DNA from: Alphaproteobacteria bacterium
GTDB lineage: Bacteria; Pseudomonadota; Alphaproteobacteria; Rhizobiales; Devosiaceae
DNA: 64,000 nucleotides
Assembly (NCBI GenBank): GCA_018828145.1
Contig: JAHJWO010000021.1
Span: 62,001-126,000, forward strand
Direction of reading: 5' to 3'
Below the pieces are notes generated by a model. That model searched no databases, had not been told where the DNA came from, and saw nothing but the letters and a program-made list of their open reading frames with translations. The translations under genes and the position numbers were made by a program. This document shows positions 61,133-64,000 of the stretch, in pieces; position 1 is the first letter of the stretch; each line of letters opens with the position of its first letter.

Positions 61133-62038
61133 CTAGGCCGGCGCGAGCATCGCTTCCGGGACTGCGGCGGTAACCACCCAGCGCAGCACCGCCTTGCCCT
61201 CGTCCTCGACCACCGAGCGGCAGGTGCCATGCACGTGAAAGCTGCGTTGCTCGAGGGCAATGCGGAGGCGGGTAGAGCCAGCCTCGGCCTCGGCAGTTGC
61301 CCGGCCGTCTGACTCAACGGCAGGGTCAAGCAGGCGCACATCGGCCTGTGTCAGGCCATTGGCCTCGGCCCACTGCGCCGCGGCGATCTCGACGCATTGC
61401 TCGATTTCGCTCAGCTCCGGCCGCCCCTTGAAGGCGGGCAGGTAGAACTCGCCCGCAGCAAGAGACGCCAGGAAGGCGGGAATGTCGTCCGGCGTCAACC
61501 GTCCATAGCGGGAGCGCTGCGGCATCACGATCAGCGATGGAGCAAAGTGGCAGCCGCCGAAATGGGTGCACTGCATCACGTCGAAACCGAACGCACCGGC
61601 CTGTTCGCGCAGCGCCTTGTAGATCGGAAAACCATATAGGGCGCAGCAGGCATTTACCTTGGCATCGGTGCAGCAAAGGATGACCGGTCGTGGCAAAGCA
61701 GGGCCGGTGAGCGGCGTCCCGCCCGCCCAGAGGCGGATCAGCTCGGCAGCCTCTTCCTGGCTTGCCGGCAAGGCCGTTCGGCCGTCAGGAAATGACACCA
61801 GCTCCAGGTCGGGCTGCCCGTCGCTTTCGAGCAGGCCCACATAGCGACCCGGCCCATAGGACTGGTGGATGGCATCCTGCAGCACCTCGTCCATGCCGGC
61901 CGATTGATAGCGCGGGCGCCGCCACTTGCCCTTGGGCCAGCGGATGAACAGGTGACGTTCCGCCATCGCCCCGGTGCCGGCGAGCGGCTCTCCCTGGGCA
62001 AGGGCGAAATCGGTGCAGAAGGTGCGGTCAGCGACCAT
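61133..62038 (-). CDS. Sucrase/ferredoxin-like (thioredoxin-like iron-sulfur) protein
   Basis: A 301-residue Suc_Fer-like protein. The thioredoxin-like ferredoxin part shows CCTDAKVNACCALYGFPIY near residue 120 and MQCTHFGGCHFAPSLIVMPQ near 155, where cysteines can hold a 2Fe-2S cluster; RYGRLTPDDIPAFLASL follows. These proteins are often found with iron or haem uptake genes, as here, where it follows the two iron-type binding proteins by 12 bp, in line with iron release or reduction after uptake. Confidence 0.83.
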   Translation of the reverse strand: MVADRTFCTDFALAQGEPLAGTGAMAERHLFIRWPKGKWRRPRYQSAGMDEVLQDAIHQSYGPGRYVGLLESDGQPDLELVSFPDGRTALPASQEEAAELIRLWAGGTPLTGPALPRPVILCCTDAKVNACCALYGFPIYKALREQAGAFGFDVMQCTHFGGCHFAPSLIVMPQRSRYGRLTPDDIPAFLASLAAGEFYLPAFKGRPELSEIEQCVEIAAAQWAEANGLTQADVRLLDPAVESDGRATAEAEAGSTRLRIALEQRSFHVHGTCRSVVEDEGKAVLRWVVTAAVPEAMLAPA

Positions 62039-62050
62039 CCCGGCGATCGA

Positions 62051-62977
62051 TCAGTCGGCCGCGGGCGCCGGCACGCCATAGATCTCGGCAATGTCGTCGA
62101 GCATCATATAGGCGCTGTAGATACCGCCCCCGAGATTCCAGGCCAGTTCCTCGACGCGGATCGCCTTGCCGGCCTCGACGGCGGGCAGACCCAGCCAGAG
62201 CGGGTCATTGAGCCATTCTTCCAGATTGGTCAGCGATTCCGCATCGTCGGCATCAGCCGCGAAGTAGAAGATCCGATCGCCCGCCATTTCCGGAATCCGC
62301 TCCCGGCCGATCTGAACGAAGGTCTCCTCGCTGCGCTGCAGCGGCGGCCGTGCAATGCCCACGAGGTCCAGCACCACGCCGGGGAAGGAGTGGTCGGAAT
62401 AGATGCGGGTCCGGCCGGGTGCGAACCGCACCAGCGAGACCGTTTCCTTGGTGGCATCGCCGATCGAGGCGGCCAGCGCATCGGCGTGAGCTTCAAGCGC
62501 CGCGACATTGGCCCTGGCCTCCTCGCCAAGCCCCAGCACCTCGCCATAGAACTGGTAATTGTCCAGCCAGGCCGAGCCGATTGTCTCTGACATCACGGTG
62601 GGCGCAATGGCCGAGAGCTGAGGGTAGATCTTCTCCTGGCGCACCTTGGTGCCGATGATCAGATCGGGTTCGAGCGCGGCCAGCATTTCGAGGTTGATTG
62701 CCGTCTCCGTGCCCAGCGAGACCGCGTCGCCCAGCTTGTCGGCCAGATGCGGATAGAAGGGATTGCCCTCCCACGACTGTGCCGCCGCAATGGGCTGCAC
62801 ACCCAGATGCAGCAGCGCCTCCGTGCCCTCATTGGTGAGGATGACCACGCGCAGGGGCGCTTCGGGCACCTCGGTCACGCCCATGGCATGGGTGATCTCG
62901 CGACCCGTGGCGGCTCCGGCAAGGCCGAATGCGAGGGTCGAGCCCATCAGGGCGGCGGCAAGCAGGAAGCGGATCAT
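62051..62977 (-). CDS. Iron/haem-type ABC binding protein 1
   Basis: A 308-residue periplasmic binding protein starting at ATG 62977, with a signal peptide cut near AGAATG. The fold of helical-backbone iron-siderophore/haem binding proteins is shown by VTEVPEAPLRVVILTNEGTE, LEPDLIIGTKVRQEK, FYFAADADDAES and a central long-helix pattern. It shares long segments with the gene at 63041. Substrate: iron chelate or haem, by family. Upstream of the Suc_Fer-like gene. Confidence 0.87.
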   Translation of the reverse strand: MIRFLLAAALMGSTLAFGLAGAATGREITHAMGVTEVPEAPLRVVILTNEGTEALLHLGVQPIAAAQSWEGNPFYPHLADKLGDAVSLGTETAINLEMLAALEPDLIIGTKVRQEKIYPQLSAIAPTVMSETIGSAWLDNYQFYGEVLGLGEEARANVAALEAHADALAASIGDATKETVSLVRFAPGRTRIYSDHSFPGVVLDLVGIARPPLQRSEETFVQIGRERIPEMAGDRIFYFAADADDAESLTNLEEWLNDPLWLGLPAVEAGKAIRVEELAWNLGGGIYSAYMMLDDIAEIYGVPAPAAD

Positions 62978-63040
62978 CGGGCAATCTCGTCTGTTGGGGA
63001 AAAGGCACCGGGCCGGCCAAGGCCAGTCCGGTGGCAAGGG

Positions 63041-63961
63041 TCAGCGGGTGGAGGTCAGCCCGTAGATGGTCTCGATGTCATCGAGCATCACATTGGCGGC
63101 GATGATCCCGCCCGCCGTGTTCCAGATGGCGTCCGAAACGGGCTGGGCCTTGCCGGCCTGAACGACGGGCAGCGCGGCCCAAAGCGGATCGGCCATCCAT
63201 TCGGCCGCTGCGCTGTCGGCGGCCCCATCGCCGGTCTCGTAGACGAAGTAGAATAGGCGATCGCCGTTGAAATCGGGGATGCGTTCCTTGGTCACCTCGT
63301 CGGCGAATTCATCGCGATCCTGGCTGGCCGGACGGGCAAAGCCGATCTGGCCGAGAACCGTGCCGGCAAAGGTGTCCTTGAGGTAGATGCGGGTGCGGCC
63401 AGCCATGAAGCGGACCAGGGAAATCTGCTCGGCCTTGGCTTCGCCAAGCTGCGCGCTGATTGCCGCGACGCGGGTGTCATAGGCGGCAAAGGCCGCTTCG
63501 GCCTCCGCCGTCTTGCCCACGGCCTCGGCATAAAGCGCCATATTGACCTTCCAGTCGCCGCGCAGGCGCTCCGAGATCACTGTCGGGGCAATGGCCGAAA
63601 GCTGCTCGTAGATCTTCTCGTGCCGCACCTTGGTACCGATGATGAGATCGGGCTCCAGCGCCGCCAGCAGTTCGAGGTCGACCGCCGATTCCTCGCCCAG
63701 CACGGTTACGTCGGCCATCTGCCCGGCAATGTGGTCATACCAGGGGTCGCCCAACCAAGAGCGCACGGCGCCGACCGGCGTGATGCCGATGGCGAGCAGC
63801 GCTTCGGTGCCTTCATTGGTCAGCACCACCACGCGCTGCGGCGCATCCGGCACATCGGCGACACCAATCGAATGGGTCACTTCGCGGGCACTGGCCGCCG
63901 GTGCCAGCGCCAGGGCAAGCGCGACCGCGGCAGCGGTCAGGACAGTCTGAATGGTGCGCAT
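63041..63961 (-). CDS. Iron/haem-type ABC binding protein 2
   Basis: A paralogue of the next gene, 306 residues if it starts at ATG 63961 (AGAGG abuts it); an ATG at 63991 would add ten residues. N-terminal signal peptide TVLTAAAVALALALAPAASA. The mature part repeats the paralogue's motifs: VADVPDAPQRVVVLTNEGTE, LEPDLIIGTKVRHEK, IAPTVISERLRG, and FYFVYETGDG. The two have about half their residues in common by eye. ABC permease and ATPase genes are not in the window but may lie past its right edge. Confidence 0.86.
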   Translation of the reverse strand: MRTIQTVLTAAAVALALALAPAASAREVTHSIGVADVPDAPQRVVVLTNEGTEALLAIGITPVGAVRSWLGDPWYDHIAGQMADVTVLGEESAVDLELLAALEPDLIIGTKVRHEKIYEQLSAIAPTVISERLRGDWKVNMALYAEAVGKTAEAEAAFAAYDTRVAAISAQLGEAKAEQISLVRFMAGRTRIYLKDTFAGTVLGQIGFARPASQDRDEFADEVTKERIPDFNGDRLFYFVYETGDGAADSAAAEWMADPLWAALPVVQAGKAQPVSDAIWNTAGGIIAANVMLDDIETIYGLTSTR

Positions 63962-64000
63962 CGCATCCTCTAACTTGACAAGCGTCATCATGAATGGTTT

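Overview
The window looks like a chromosome segment of an alphaproteobacterium in the order Hyphomicrobiales, plausibly close to Devosia. This rests on GC-rich codon use, the recG | sdhE-mfd arrangement, an IalB-family protein, and DUF2076, DUF883 and DUF2934 proteins. The genus is an inference from gene content.

Bases 1 to about 18195 are a mobile, lower-GC, mosaic island. It ends at tRNA-Lys(TTT), with a large tyrosine integrase beside the 3' end of the tRNA; its other end lies beyond base 1. It carries a truncated primase-polymerase/AAA ATPase, a second unrelated integrase with an HTH gene, a lone phage virion-like protein, a peptidoglycan-binding/ClpP-like exported protein, a KAP P-loop NTPase, an ATP-dependent DNA ligase divergent from an SRAP (YedK/HMCES) gene, several small unknowns, and a MobV-like relaxase preceded by an 11-bp triple tandem repeat plus hairpin.

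Bases 18196 to 33700 are core genome: glmU-glmS (UDP-GlcNAc precursors), convergent recG, then sdhE-mfd, an IalB-family exported protein with a strong terminator, a UbiH-like monooxygenase coupled to a two-gene YeeE/YedE transporter, terC-qor, and tRNA-Ser(TGA). Bases 33700 to 36800 hold a DUF4389 membrane protein with an FNR/FixK-like box upstream, a HisKA_2 sensor kinase and two small proteins.

Bases 36900 to 44626 form a nitrogen/amide metabolism block: pxpBCA (5-oxoprolinase) converging on a complete branched-chain-amino-acid/amide-type ABC importer (Tat-exported binding protein, two permeases, two ATPases). Bases 44800 to 49800 encode a sensory locus: an HTH/short-chain-fatty-acid-type regulator with an embedded HisKA-like helical segment, a single-domain response regulator, a small membrane protein, and an SSF-transporter/histidine-kinase fusion of CbrA/CrbS type.

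The rest (49.8 to 64 kb) is mixed core: a potassium-channel-like protein with a zinc ribbon, DUF1993, FecR, a GT2 glycosyltransferase, a FliK-like/FlhB-C-like pair, DUF2076, a cell-wall hydrolase lipoprotein, DUF883, an MTA/SAH-nucleosidase-like protein, small proteins, two MFS transporters, a sucrase/ferredoxin-like protein and two tandem iron/haem-type ABC binding proteins running off the right edge. No CRISPR array, rRNA or complete insertion sequence was seen.
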